A stretch of DNA of 64,000 nucleotides from an uncultured Ulvibacter sp. (lineage in GTDB: Bacteria; Bacteroidota; Bacteroidia; Flavobacteriales; Flavobacteriaceae), in contig CALIAF010000031.1 of assembly GCA_938041335.1 (NCBI GenBank), positions 157,231 to 221,230 on the forward strand, given 5' to 3'. The position numbers were made by a program, and so were the translations under genes. Positions 17,984 to 26,605 of the stretch are shown piece by piece. The stretch's first letter is position 1. Each line of letters opens with the position of its first letter. The notes below the pieces were generated by a model that saw only the letters and a list, made by a program, of their open reading frames with translations, had not been told where the DNA came from and did not search any database.

Positions 17984-18541
17984 TCATTGCTTGGAGCTTT
18001 CTTCAATTCTCTCTTTTACAAAAGAAACAATCCTATCAAAAACTTCTTTGCCTACTTCGCTTTCGGCAAGAATATAACTACTATGTAAGCCTTCTGAAAA
18101 GTCTAAAAATAACTTGGAATCAATAAGTCGATATCCTTTAAATACAGTCCATTTTATAGTGGTTTCAATTCTATGGTCTTTGTAATAAAAGGCGTCTGGT
18201 TTAAATTCCCATACTATTGTTTCATTATCATTAATAAAACTATCAATTTCACTTAGTACTGCAGTGTCGTACGTCTTCTTTTTCTTTTTGTACATGAAAT
18301 AATAGTTGATAATAATGATCAAACTATAGAAGCAGATTCCCAGCATTGCATAGCCTAATGGGTTGTAGTCGTAAATAAACAAACCTGCTAAAACACCTGC
18401 GAGTAATGTGAAAATAAAATTGGTCTTTACCTTTTTAATGTTTGTTACCCATGCGGTATCCCAGTTTAGTGTCGTATGTTCTTTAAATAGCGCTTCGTCG
18501 AAATGAAACTGAAATTTCAAATTGTGATGAGCGTTTTCCAT
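17984..18541 (-). CDS. Membrane protein of unknown function, possibly YcxB-like
   Basis: The 185-residue protein has a soluble N-terminal strand-rich start (NLKFQFHFDEALFKEHTTLNW) and two adjacent transmembrane helices (about 40-58 and 63-83, with only a short turn). A C-terminal cytoplasmic domain contains WEFKPDAFYYKDHRIETTIKW and TVFKGYRLIDSKLFLDF. A pair of helices followed by a 'W-F...W..F..' PH-like domain resembles the YcxB family, but similarity is not strong enough to be certain. Its ATG follows the dgkA stop codon directly (TAA-ATG), so translation is probably coupled and it belongs to tpx-dgkA. Confidence 0.6.
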   Translation of the reverse strand: MENAHHNLKFQFHFDEALFKEHTTLNWDTAWVTNIKKVKTNFIFTLLAGVLAGLFIYDYNPLGYAMLGICFYSLIIIINYYFMYKKKKKTYDTAVLSEIDSFINDNETIVWEFKPDAFYYKDHRIETTIKWTVFKGYRLIDSKLFLDFSEGLHSSYILAESEVGKEVFDRIVSFVKERIEESSKQ

Positions 18542-18910
18542 TTAAATCCACCCAAATTTTGGAAAATAAATAATACAGGCAACTATTACTGCTGCAATTG
18601 CTGCAAAGAATACTGCACCTGCCGCTACATCTTTTATGTAGCCTATTTTGTTGTGAAAATCCGGATGTACAAAATTTGCTATTTCTTCTGCAGCAGTATT
18701 TAAGCCTTCTGCAGTCATCACAAGACCTATTGCAAAAATCTGGAACATCCATTCTGTGCTAGATATTTCAAAGTAGAAACCAGCAATTGTAATCACTATT
18801 GCAATAAAAAATTGAACTTGGATGCTCGCTTCATTTTTAAGAAGCAACAGCGCACCTTTAGTAGCATAAAAGCATCCTTTTAGTCTTTTACCCAGAAATG
18901 AATTCCACAT
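18542..18910 (-). CDS. dgkA: Diacylglycerol kinase / undecaprenol kinase family protein
   Basis: The 122-residue integral membrane protein has the size and layout of DgkA: an amphipathic start (SFLGKRLKGCFYATKGALLLLKNE), three transmembrane helices, and the conserved active-site segments AEGLNTAAEEIANF and GYIKDVAAGAVFFAA. The enzymes phosphorylate diacylglycerol or undecaprenol; the Gram-positive-like DgkA form is often an undecaprenol kinase, so the lipid used here is open. The start ATG overlaps the tpx stop by one base (TAATG), showing tight coupling with tpx. Confidence 0.9.
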   Translation of the reverse strand: MWNSFLGKRLKGCFYATKGALLLLKNEASIQVQFFIAIVITIAGFYFEISSTEWMFQIFAIGLVMTAEGLNTAAEEIANFVHPDFHNKIGYIKDVAAGAVFFAAIAAVIVACIIYFPKFGWI

Positions 18911-19410
18911 TATAATAGCGCCTTTAATGCAGATGAATAGTTAGGTTCTTGTCCTATTTCTGGCACTTGTTCTGTATACAATACCTTGTCATTTTCATCT
19001 AGAACAATTATAGCTCTTGAGTGTAAGCCATCAAATGCGCCTCCGTTAATAGTAACGCCGTAGTCTACACCAAAACTACCATCTTTAAAGTCGCTAAGCA
19101 TGCTTACGTTTTCTAAGCCTTCTGCGCCACAAAAACGGGCTTGAGCAAAGGGTAAATCTCTAGAAATACAAATAACTGCTGTGTTTTCTAATGCACTTGC
19201 TTCTTCGTTAAATTTTCTAGCAGAAGCAGCGCAAACACCTGTATCCACGCTAGGAAAGATGTTTAATATTTTACGTTGTCCTTTATAATCTGAAAGCCTC
19301 TTAGCGGTTAGATCATTTGCAGCGAGTATAAAGCTTGGTGCAGTGGTATGTGTTTGCGGAAGTTCGCCAATAGTTTCTGTTGCGTTTCCTCCTAATGTGA
19401 TATGAGCCAT
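18910..19410 (-). CDS. tpx: Thiol peroxidase (atypical 2-Cys peroxiredoxin)
   Basis: The start is placed at the ATG before AHITLGGNATETIGELP, the typical Tpx N-terminus, giving 166 residues; a longer in-frame version adds a non-conserved leader. The peroxidatic Cys is in FPSVDTGVCAASARKF and the resolving Cys in FAQARFCGAEG, with the usual spacing. The end QVPEIGQEPNYSSALKAL is also typical. It reduces hydrogen peroxide and alkyl peroxides with thioredoxin in the cytoplasm or periplasm; no signal peptide is seen here. It is first in a tpx-dgkA-membrane protein unit. Confidence 0.95.
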   Translation of the reverse strand: MAHITLGGNATETIGELPQTHTTAPSFILAANDLTAKRLSDYKGQRKILNIFPSVDTGVCAASARKFNEEASALENTAVICISRDLPFAQARFCGAEGLENVSMLSDFKDGSFGVDYGVTINGGAFDGLHSRAIIVLDENDKVLYTEQVPEIGQEPNYSSALKALL

Positions 19411-19552
19411 TGTTTTTTTGTTTAATATTTCCGAAGATAAAAATAAGGATACCGTAGCAATAATTTGATAAGAATCGAGCAAAAGAAAAGCACACGCTCA
19501 AAATAATATAATTGTACAATTTTTTATTTTTTTAATTATAATCATTACAATT

Positions 19553-19583
19553 AAAAAAAAAGCGATTACATAAAGTAACCGCT
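19553..19583 (-). terminator. Terminator after the Kazal-like lipoprotein gene
   Basis: The arms AGCGATTAC and GTAACCGCT pair over nine bases (one G-U wobble on the reverse-strand RNA) around ATAAA. A run of A on the left gives the U-tract for leftward transcription. It lies 41 bases past the stop of the lipoprotein gene. Confidence 0.8.
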
Positions 19584-19623
19584 CTTTCCAACTATTTATA
19601 ATTAAATCTAATAATGAATTGTA

Positions 19624-20901
19624 TTAATCACATCTTGGTCCATATAAACCGCTATCTAGAACTCCTTGTTGGAATATAGTTATGGTTTCTCCATCGACAA
19701 TAATGTCTAGAGGAAATTCTAACTCATAACCATCAGCTAAATATTCATCTACTTGTTCATTAGTAAGCACTGATATAGTCGTTCCTTGGCCAGAAAGTGT
19801 TATAGGAAATACAAACTCGTAGCACAAAACATTATTGTTGCAATCTACGAAGTCTGCCTGAGTATAACCGTCGCATTCTGCAAGACAGGCGTTATCATAT
19901 TCTATAACACCACCACTTGGATTTTCAACACATACAGGAACATATTCATCTGAACACCCACAGCCGTTTGCATCACAATCTACAAAGTCTGCCTGAGTAT
20001 AACCGTCACATTCTGCGAGGCAGGCGTTATCATATTCTACAACATCACCACTTTGGTTTTCAACACATACAGGAACATATTCATCTGAACACCCACAACC
20101 ATTTGCATCACAATCTACAAAGTCTGCCTGAGTATAACCGTCACATTCTGCGAGACAGGCATTGTCATATTCAATTGTATCACCATTTGGATTTGTAACG
20201 CATACAGGAACATATTCATCTGAACACTCACATCCATTTACCTCACACTCTACAAAGTCTGCCTGAGTATAACCGTCACATTCTGCGAGACAGGCATTGT
20301 CATATTCTACTATAACACCATTAGGACTTGTTACACATACAGGTACATATTCATTTGTACAGTTACATCCATTGTTTTCACAAGGAACATAGTTGTTAGG
20401 AGTGAAACCATCACAAAATGCGAAACAAGCATTTAAGTAAGTAATTATTGCTCCATTACTTTCTACACAGACCGGGTCTGCTTCTAATGGGCAATCGCAA
20501 TCATTAAATCTACTTGATTCAAGCAGACTCAGAAACTCTGTCTCATTATTAATTATTTCTATTATATCGTCTCCATTTGTTTTTATGCTAAATGGAAATG
20601 AAATTCCTTTCAAAAATAGTTGTGCAGTAGAACTTTCAATTACATTGGTGAATTCTTGAAAAGTGGTCACTTTTACAATAGCATCATTATTATAAAATAG
20701 AGAAGTCGGAAACTCAAAAGTAAAGGCAAGACCTTTATTTAAATTTGGCTCATTTGCGTTAATATTAAATTCAATTTGTTCTACAACTTTGATTAAAGAT
20801 GCACTTTCGTTTGAATCGGTATTATCAACAAGGGTATCATCGTTTGTACACGATAAAAAGGTAAAAAAGCTTACCAAAACGAGGTATATTATTTTTTTCA
20901 T
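19624..20901 (-). CDS. Lipoprotein with five tandem Kazal-like modules
   Basis: The 425-residue protein starts with a lipoprotein signal (KKIIYLVLVSFFTFLSC, lipidated Cys18). An N-terminal domain (about 25-130) precedes five Cys-rich modules (about 133-352). Each has the pattern C-x-C-x7-C-x14-C-x3-C-x10-C, as in SDEYVPVC, EYDNACLAEC and DGYTQADFVDC. This is the Kazal serine-protease-inhibitor arrangement, with a few extra residues between Cys3 and Cys4. The C-terminal domain (about 355-425: FPITLSGQ, LEFPLDIIVDG) resembles the N-terminal one, so the modules look inserted between two halves or copies. It probably sits on the outer membrane. It is divergent from the sigma/FecR/receptor cassette. 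Inhibitor activity is inference. Confidence 0.8.
   Translation of the reverse strand: MKKIIYLVLVSFFTFLSCTNDDTLVDNTDSNESASLIKVVEQIEFNINANEPNLNKGLAFTFEFPTSLFYNNDAIVKVTTFQEFTNVIESSTAQLFLKGISFPFSIKTNGDDIIEIINNETEFLSLLESSRFNDCDCPLEADPVCVESNGAIITYLNACFAFCDGFTPNNYVPCENNGCNCTNEYVPVCVTSPNGVIVEYDNACLAECDGYTQADFVECEVNGCECSDEYVPVCVTNPNGDTIEYDNACLAECDGYTQADFVDCDANGCGCSDEYVPVCVENQSGDVVEYDNACLAECDGYTQADFVDCDANGCGCSDEYVPVCVENPSGGVIEYDNACLAECDGYTQADFVDCNNNVLCYEFVFPITLSGQGTTISVLTNEQVDEYLADGYELEFPLDIIVDGETITIFQQGVLDSGLYGPRCD
19845..20392 (-). repeat. 135-bp tandem repeat encoding Kazal-like modules
   Basis: The motif AGTCTGCCTGAGTATAACCG recurs at 19851, 19986, 20121 and 20256, an exact period of 135 bases (45 codons). 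Four units are nearly identical and a fifth, toward 20392, is diverged. The high identity points to recent expansion or homogenisation and a possible copy-number-variable tract. Confidence 0.9.
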
Positions 20902-20936
20902 AGTATTTTTTTTAAAATTAATATGGTTGTATTTTT

Positions 20937-20946
20937 TGATTAATCA
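20937..20946. promoter_or_regulatory. 10-bp palindrome in the divergent Kazal/sigma intergenic region
   Basis: TGATTAATCA is a perfect palindrome between two divergent genes. It could be an operator, but so short a palindrome in AT-rich DNA can occur by chance. Confidence 0.25.
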
Positions 20947-21035
20947 TAACTAAGACAACTGTAAACCAAAAAACCCTACAAAAAACCTAATTTATTTTTT
21001 ACATAGATTTGAGGGGTAATTTATGAATTTTTTTA

Positions 21036-21548
21036 ATGGCAATAGGATTGAAAAATATATGTAATAAAGTAGTTTTTGAGAACATTTTCAATAAATACGG
21101 AAAGGATATAAAGCGTTTTGTCTTTTTTAAAACCCAAGATGCTGATCTGACAGACGATATTCTACAGGAAACCTTTATTAAGCTTTGGGATCATTGTGGA
21201 AAGGTAGATTTTGCTAAAGTGAAGTCTTATTTATATATGGTAGCTAACAATACTTTTTTAAACCATATAAAGCATGAAAAAGTTGTACGAACACATCAGG
21301 CACAAACAGGTACATATGTATCTCATGAAACTCCCGAATTTGTTTTTATTGAAAAAGAATTTTTGAATAAAATAGAAACAACAATTGCCTCTTTACCAGA
21401 TAAACAAAGGGAAGTATTTTTGTTAAACAGAATCGAAAAAATGAAGTATAAAGAAATTGCTGTCCAGCTTAATATTTCTGTTAAAACTGTTGAAAAAAGA
21501 ATGCACGGCGCATTACTTGTAATGCGAAAGAAAATTGGAAATGTTTAA
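21036..21548 (+). CDS. ECF-type RNA polymerase sigma-70 factor
   Basis: The 170-residue protein has sigma region 2 (about 15-80: FNKYGKDIKRFVFFKTQDADLTDDILQETFIKLW, core-binding and -10 recognition) and region 4 (about 115-165: LPDKQREVFLLNRIEKMKYKEIA, then QLNISVKTVEKRMHGAL as the helix-turn-helix). Regions 1 and 3 are missing, as in ECF factors. It is followed after 54 bases by a FecR gene and then a TonB receptor, the layout of cell-surface signalling. It is probably held inactive by FecR until the receptor binds its ligand. Confidence 0.93.
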   Translation: MAIGLKNICNKVVFENIFNKYGKDIKRFVFFKTQDADLTDDILQETFIKLWDHCGKVDFAKVKSYLYMVANNTFLNHIKHEKVVRTHQAQTGTYVSHETPEFVFIEKEFLNKIETTIASLPDKQREVFLLNRIEKMKYKEIAVQLNISVKTVEKRMHGALLVMRKKIGNV

Positions 21549-21602
21549 TTTAGAAATTAGCGTAGGGTATTTTACTTTTAAGTTGTCTTATATAATAGAA
21601 GC

Positions 21603-22526
21603 ATGAAACAAGAAGACGTACATACAAATAATGAGACTTTTTTAGCCCAATGGATAGAAGGTGATATATCTGATCAAGATTTTAAAAATTTGGTTAGTAA
21701 AGAGCATTACGCTTCATATTTAAAAATTAGAAAAGGTGTTGATGTTCTTGAATTCCTGCAGGCACCTTTAGATGATTCATTTAAGGCTATTAACCATAAA
21801 TTAGTGCCGAAAAAGCCTACAGCAAAGCGAAGACTAATTTCAAGTAACATGATGAAAATCGCAGCCGTTATTATAGTTTTGTTAAGTGTAGCCGGAGGTT
21901 TTTACTTTAATACAAACAATACTTCTGTTGGGTTCTCTCAACAAATGACAATTGCATTATTAGACGATTCTGAAGTGATTATCAATTCAAATTCTGATGT
22001 TAGTTATACGTATACAGATTGGTTGATGAATAGAGAATTAAATTTAAAAGGAGAGGCCTTTTTTAAAGTTAAAAAAGGAAAGAAGTTTACCGTAACAACC
22101 GAAAATGGAACAATTACGGTTCTCGGCACACAGTTTAATATTATTACTAACGACAATTATTTTGAAGTTGCCTGTTATGAAGGTAGCGTAAAAGTAATTT
22201 GTGATAAAAAAGAATATGTGCTAACTCCAAATTCTGTTTTTCGTAAGGCAAGTGGAAAGGACGAGAAGATTCAGAATAATTTAGCCCCAGAACCTACGTG
22301 GATTTATGGTGAGAGTTCTTTTAAAAGTGTACCTCTTTATCAAGTTATTACTTCATTAAAAGACAAATACAAAGTCGCATTTGATAGCTCTCAAATTGAT
22401 ACTTCCCTTATGTATACTGGTAGCTTTACTCATAAAGATGTATCAAAGGCCTTAGCAGCAGTTTTTAAGCCATTAGAAATTGAATATAAAAAAGAAGATA
22501 ATGGGATGTATGTGTTGTCTTATTAA
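21603..22526 (+). CDS. FecR-family anti-sigma factor
   Basis: The 307-residue protein has a cytoplasmic N-terminal sigma-binding part (about 1-75) and one transmembrane helix (about 84-100, MKIAAVIIVLLSVAGGFYF). A periplasmic FecR domain follows (about 110-210: TIALLDDSEVIINSNSDVSY, LKGEAFFKVKKGKKFTVTTENGTITVLGTQFNI) and then a DUF4974/STN-like C-terminal domain (about 235-307: FKSVPLYQVITSLKDKYKV, YTGSFTHKDVSKALAAVFKPL). It transmits the signal from the receptor to the sigma factor. The receptor starts three bases after its stop, so the two are translated together. Confidence 0.93.
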   Translation: MKQEDVHTNNETFLAQWIEGDISDQDFKNLVSKEHYASYLKIRKGVDVLEFLQAPLDDSFKAINHKLVPKKPTAKRRLISSNMMKIAAVIIVLLSVAGGFYFNTNNTSVGFSQQMTIALLDDSEVIINSNSDVSYTYTDWLMNRELNLKGEAFFKVKKGKKFTVTTENGTITVLGTQFNIITNDNYFEVACYEGSVKVICDKKEYVLTPNSVFRKASGKDEKIQNNLAPEPTWIYGESSFKSVPLYQVITSLKDKYKVAFDSSQIDTSLMYTGSFTHKDVSKALAAVFKPLEIEYKKEDNGMYVLSY

Positions 22527-22529
22527 TTT

Positions 22530-24833
22530 ATGAAAAAATTTATCCTATTAATAGTTTACTTTTTTACTATGGTAGTCTTTTCGCAAGAAGAGACTACTTT
22601 TTCATTTCTATATAATAATGTGCCGCTCTCAGCAGTTTTAACAGATTTAGAAGATAGTTATAAGGTTCGTTTTTCTTATAATGACGAAACTATTAAGCAA
22701 GTGAATATATCTTTAGATTTAAAGGATTCCGAGTTAAAAGCAGTATTAACTGAAATAACAAAACAGACGAAAATGGAGTTTAACTTCATTGATGAGCGTT
22801 ACATATTTGTAGTTAAAGGAAGTCTTGAAAATAGACCAATAGAACAACTAGAGGGTGTATTAATTAAAGGGTATTTAACACAAGGAATTAACAAAGGACT
22901 AAATGGGGTTTTTGTAATTGAGCCTTCAAGATTAGGGCTATTACCTGGCCTTACCGAAGCAGATGTACTAGAAAGTATACAGCAATTACCGGGTGTTGTT
23001 AGCCCAAACGAAACTGCCTCAGGAATGATTGTACGTGGAGGAAATTATGATCAAAATAGTATTCTTTTTGATGAAATTCCTATTTACCACAAAGGGCATC
23101 TTTTTGGTATGATTTCTCCTTTTAATCCAAACGCTGTAGCTAAAATTTCTTTTTATAATAAAGGGGCACACCCACGTTATGGAGAACGTGTTTCTAGCAT
23201 TGTGAAAATAGAAACAACGAACAAAATTTCGAATACTTCTAAATTTAGCGCGGGGTTTAATGGAATACGTGCAAATGCAGTCATTGAAGCGCCAATTATT
23301 AAGAATAAACTAGGAATTCAAACCTCGTTTAGCAGGAGCTTTAATGAGCTCTATCAATCTGTAACTTTTGATCAACTCGCAGAAAAAGTCTTTCAAGATA
23401 GTAGGATATTAGACGCTAATACTAATGCAAACAGCTTTTATTTTTTTGATACAAATGTTAAAATTAATTATTTGTTAAACGAAAAGAACAACTTAGCGAT
23501 TAGCGCTTTTTACGTTGATAATAACTTAGATTATGAAGTGAAAAGCACTAATAGTAAGGCAAGTTTATTTGATAAGCTTAATAGTAATAATGAAGGGTAT
23601 AGCTTTCAATGGAAAAGTGGTTGGAATAATAAATGGAAGTCTAATACAAAAGCCTATGTTTCCAAGTACAGGCTTAATTATAATTTTTTAGAATTTGATG
23701 CTGATTTGATTGTTTCAGATTTTAAAAAACAAAATATAGTTTTTGATTCTGGTCTATCTACTGAGTTTTTCTATGATATTACTACCAAGCAAAAAGCTTC
23801 CATAGGGTATAGTTATAATTTAAAAGATGTGAGTTATGCTTTTTTAGAATCTGCAGACCTTTCATTTATTTTAGATGCGGATAAAAGTAAATTGAAAACA
23901 CACGCTCTTTTTGGGAATTATAGTTATTCTAATAAAAAAAAGATTGGTTATAGCCTTGGTTTTAGATCAAATTATTTTCCTGAGTTGGAAAAAATCAAGA
24001 TTGAACCACGCTTGATAGTATATAAAAGGCTCCTAAAAAACATAACATTACAAGCATCTGGCGAGCTTAAAAATCAAGTTATTTCGGAAATTGAAGAGTC
24101 TGTAGCGAGTGACTTTTCTTTAGAAAATAAACTATGGCGTTTGGTTGATAATATGGCATTTCCCATTATTAAAAGTAAACAAGCATCTATTGGATTTTTA
24201 TATAGTAATAATGGATGGGCCATAGATGTAGATGGCTATTATAAAATGATAGACGGTCTTACTACATTATCATTAGGGTTTTTAAATCCGCTGGATAATG
24301 AGTATCATATCGGAAATAAAAGAGTGAAAGGTGTTGATGTCTATGCAAAAAAAGAAATCAATAATGTAAAAGCTTGGCTAAGTTATACTTTGCAGAATAC
24401 CGATAGTAAATTTAACGGTATCAATAATGGTGAGTCATTTACTTCGAGTACAAGTATTGAACAAACCCTATCAACTTCATTAGCATATAAGTTAAAGCAA
24501 TTTAATGTAGCTATTTCTTGGAATTGGCGAACCGGAAAGCCATATACTAAGGGCTTGTTTAATCCCGATAACGGTATTTATTTTGATAAAATAAATACTG
24601 AAAATTTACCAAATTATCATCGTTTAGACTTATCGAGTACCTACAATTTTTTCTTTTCAAGTAGTAATAAATTAAAAGGCACTATTGGGTTTTCTGTACG
24701 AAACTTATACAATCAAAAAAATCTATTAAGTAAGGAGTATGTTGGGAACAATGGCCTTAACGACCCAATAAAAGTAATAGATAAATACGCTTTAGGTATC
24801 ACCCCAAATGTTTTAATGAAAGTTAGTTTTTAA
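22530..24833 (+). CDS. TonB-dependent signal-transducing receptor with STN domain
   Basis: The 767-residue protein has a signal peptide (KKFILLIVYFFTMVVFSQ) and an STN (secretin/TonB N-terminal) signalling domain at about 22-90 (FLYNNVPLSAVLTDLEDSY, LDLKDSELKAVLTEITKQT). A plug domain follows (about 105-225: EADVLESIQQLPGV, SGMIVRGGNYDQNSILFDEIPIY), then a barrel ending in NVLMKVSF. It lacks the carboxypeptidase-regulatory domain found in many SusC-like proteins, so it is FecA-like. The ligand is unknown; no siderophore or cobalamin gene is nearby. Its 3' end overlaps the convergent antiporter gene by 11 bases. Confidence 0.9.
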   Translation: MKKFILLIVYFFTMVVFSQEETTFSFLYNNVPLSAVLTDLEDSYKVRFSYNDETIKQVNISLDLKDSELKAVLTEITKQTKMEFNFIDERYIFVVKGSLENRPIEQLEGVLIKGYLTQGINKGLNGVFVIEPSRLGLLPGLTEADVLESIQQLPGVVSPNETASGMIVRGGNYDQNSILFDEIPIYHKGHLFGMISPFNPNAVAKISFYNKGAHPRYGERVSSIVKIETTNKISNTSKFSAGFNGIRANAVIEAPIIKNKLGIQTSFSRSFNELYQSVTFDQLAEKVFQDSRILDANTNANSFYFFDTNVKINYLLNEKNNLAISAFYVDNNLDYEVKSTNSKASLFDKLNSNNEGYSFQWKSGWNNKWKSNTKAYVSKYRLNYNFLEFDADLIVSDFKKQNIVFDSGLSTEFFYDITTKQKASIGYSYNLKDVSYAFLESADLSFILDADKSKLKTHALFGNYSYSNKKKIGYSLGFRSNYFPELEKIKIEPRLIVYKRLLKNITLQASGELKNQVISEIEESVASDFSLENKLWRLVDNMAFPIIKSKQASIGFLYSNNGWAIDVDGYYKMIDGLTTLSLGFLNPLDNEYHIGNKRVKGVDVYAKKEINNVKAWLSYTLQNTDSKFNGINNGESFTSSTSIEQTLSTSLAYKLKQFNVAISWNWRTGKPYTKGLFNPDNGIYFDKINTENLPNYHRLDLSSTYNFFFSSSNKLKGTIGFSVRNLYNQKNLLSKEYVGNNGLNDPIKVIDKYALGITPNVLMKVSF

Positions 24834-26502
24834 TTTCAGAACTAGCTAGCAGCTTTATTTTTATTCTAAATGCAGCAAAAATAAGGGTCATAAAAGGGCT
24901 TAACCAGTTAAATATAGCAAACATAAAGTACTCGCCAACACCAACGCCAAGAACGCCGCTTTGGTAAGCACCGCAAGTGTTCCACGGGATTAAAACTGAA
25001 GTTACCGTACCAGAATCTTCTAAGGTTCTAGATAAATTCTCCGGTGCTAAGCCTTTATCCTCATAAGCTTGCTTAAACATTTTTCCAGGAATCACTAAAG
25101 CTAGATATTGATCGCTTGCTATAACATTAAGCCCAAAACAACTTACCACCGTTGTTGCAAATAAACCAAAAACAGATGAAGCCATTTTTAGTAGTGATTT
25201 TGTGATACGCGCCAGCGCACCTATACCGTCCATAATACCACCAAAAACCATTGCAGCCATGATTAAAAGAATGGTCCATAGCATCCCCATAACTCCACCT
25301 GAGCCAAATAGTTTTTTTAGTCTTTTAATTGTAATAAGCTTATCTAGATTTTCTGCTTTGTTGATAATAACAGTTTTATCTTGGTAGGATGAAGCAAAGA
25401 ATTCGCTAAGATTTGATATTGTATAAACACCTTTCAAATCATCATCGGAAAATAGATTTTCTAGCCTTCCCTCGTCATTATTTATTTTATCAATATCATC
25501 TTGGGTAAATGCATTTTTGTATTCCGAGTTGTCTATTGTTACATTAGTATCCGTGAAAATGGAATTAATTATAGTTTGTGTCGAACTATCTGTGATAGTG
25601 CTTAACAGTTTTGGTTGAAATATAAATGCAAATATAATGGCTAGTATTACACCAGAAGCTAAAGCAATAAGAGGTTTGGTTTTGAATAGTATTAAAACAA
25701 TAACGGCCAGAGGAACAAGAAATAACCAAGGAGTGATCACGAAATAAGTATCGATAGTTTCGAGAATGAATGTAGTGTCAGAATTTCCACTTGATTCAAT
25801 ATTAAAACTGATTATGGTAAATACAATCAACGTTATCACAATAGTTGGCACTGTTGTGAATGCCATATATTTTATATGTGTAAATAAATCTGTTCCAGCC
25901 ATTGCGGGTGCTAAGTTGGTTGTATCACTTAATGGAGACATTTTATCTCCAAAGTATGCTCCAGAGATCACGGCTCCAGCAATCATACCTGGATTAATTC
26001 CTAATGCGGTCCCAATACCTATTAAAGCAATACCTACGGTTGCAGAGGTGGTCCAAGAACTACCCGTTGCGATAGAGATTATTGCTGCTATAATTACAGA
26101 GGCTGGTAAAAATATTTCTGCGCTTAATACTTGTAAGCCATAATATACCATAGCAGGTATAATGCCACTTACAAGCCATGTACCTGCAAGCGCTCCTACT
26201 AGTAATAAAATCATAATAGGAACTAAAACACTTTTTAGATTTTCCCATATTTCTTTTATCATTACTTCTATAGAGACCTTATTTAAAAGACCAACTATAG
26301 CAGCAATACCACCTCCAATTAATAAAATATATTGATTAGAATAATCTCCTAACCAAGCACCATCTTTTCCAAAAATGTTATACGCTAATAACGCCATAAG
26401 AATTAAAACAGGAATCATAGCTTCACCAAAGCTTAACTCCTTGTTGTCTTTTATTTTCTGGTCTTGAATGTCAATATCTGACAAATTATTGTCGTCTTGC
26501 AT
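24823..26502 (-). CDS. nhaC: NhaC-family Na+/H+ antiporter
   Basis: The 559-residue membrane protein has about twelve hydrophobic segments and the NhaC signatures GSSWTTSATVGIALIGIG, GAYFGDKMSPLSDTTNLAPA, and later NVIASDQYLALVIPG and TLEDSGTVTSVLIPWNTCGA. It exchanges Na+ for H+ across the inner membrane, as expected in a marine organism. It is longer than usual because a hydrophilic stretch of about 100 residues (about 296-395, QPKLLSTITDSS to IKRLKKLFGSG) is inserted between two membrane segments. The gene stands alone, convergent with the TonB receptor. Confidence 0.9.
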   Translation of the reverse strand: MQDDNNLSDIDIQDQKIKDNKELSFGEAMIPVLILMALLAYNIFGKDGAWLGDYSNQYILLIGGGIAAIVGLLNKVSIEVMIKEIWENLKSVLVPIMILLLVGALAGTWLVSGIIPAMVYYGLQVLSAEIFLPASVIIAAIISIATGSSWTTSATVGIALIGIGTALGINPGMIAGAVISGAYFGDKMSPLSDTTNLAPAMAGTDLFTHIKYMAFTTVPTIVITLIVFTIISFNIESSGNSDTTFILETIDTYFVITPWLFLVPLAVIVLILFKTKPLIALASGVILAIIFAFIFQPKLLSTITDSSTQTIINSIFTDTNVTIDNSEYKNAFTQDDIDKINNDEGRLENLFSDDDLKGVYTISNLSEFFASSYQDKTVIINKAENLDKLITIKRLKKLFGSGGVMGMLWTILLIMAAMVFGGIMDGIGALARITKSLLKMASSVFGLFATTVVSCFGLNVIASDQYLALVIPGKMFKQAYEDKGLAPENLSRTLEDSGTVTSVLIPWNTCGAYQSGVLGVGVGEYFMFAIFNWLSPFMTLIFAAFRIKIKLLASSEIKN

Positions 26503-26557
26503 GGGTGTGGTTTTTTAGATATGTAATGTTACGATTTTGCGAGGTAGTTTGCAAATC

Positions 26558-26585
26558 AAAAAAAGCCGCACCATGTGCAGCTTTC
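26558..26585 (-). terminator. Terminator after the methionine gamma-lyase-like gene
   Basis: On the reverse strand the hairpin AAAGC-x-GCAC / GTGC-x-GCTTT (one mismatch) is followed by seven T. It lies 20 bases past the stop codon and before the nhaC start. Confidence 0.8.
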
Positions 26586-26605
26586 GGTTTTAATTATTAC
26601 AGGAA

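Noticed and set aside
19917..20198. Open frame on the forward strand across the Kazal repeats, with a repetitive His-rich product
   Set aside because: It is the complement of the 135-bp repeat and reflects the Cys/Asp codons of the real gene on the other strand.
19845..20392. Regular repeat considered as a CRISPR-like array
   Set aside because: The period is 135 bases with no spacers, and it lies inside a coding frame.
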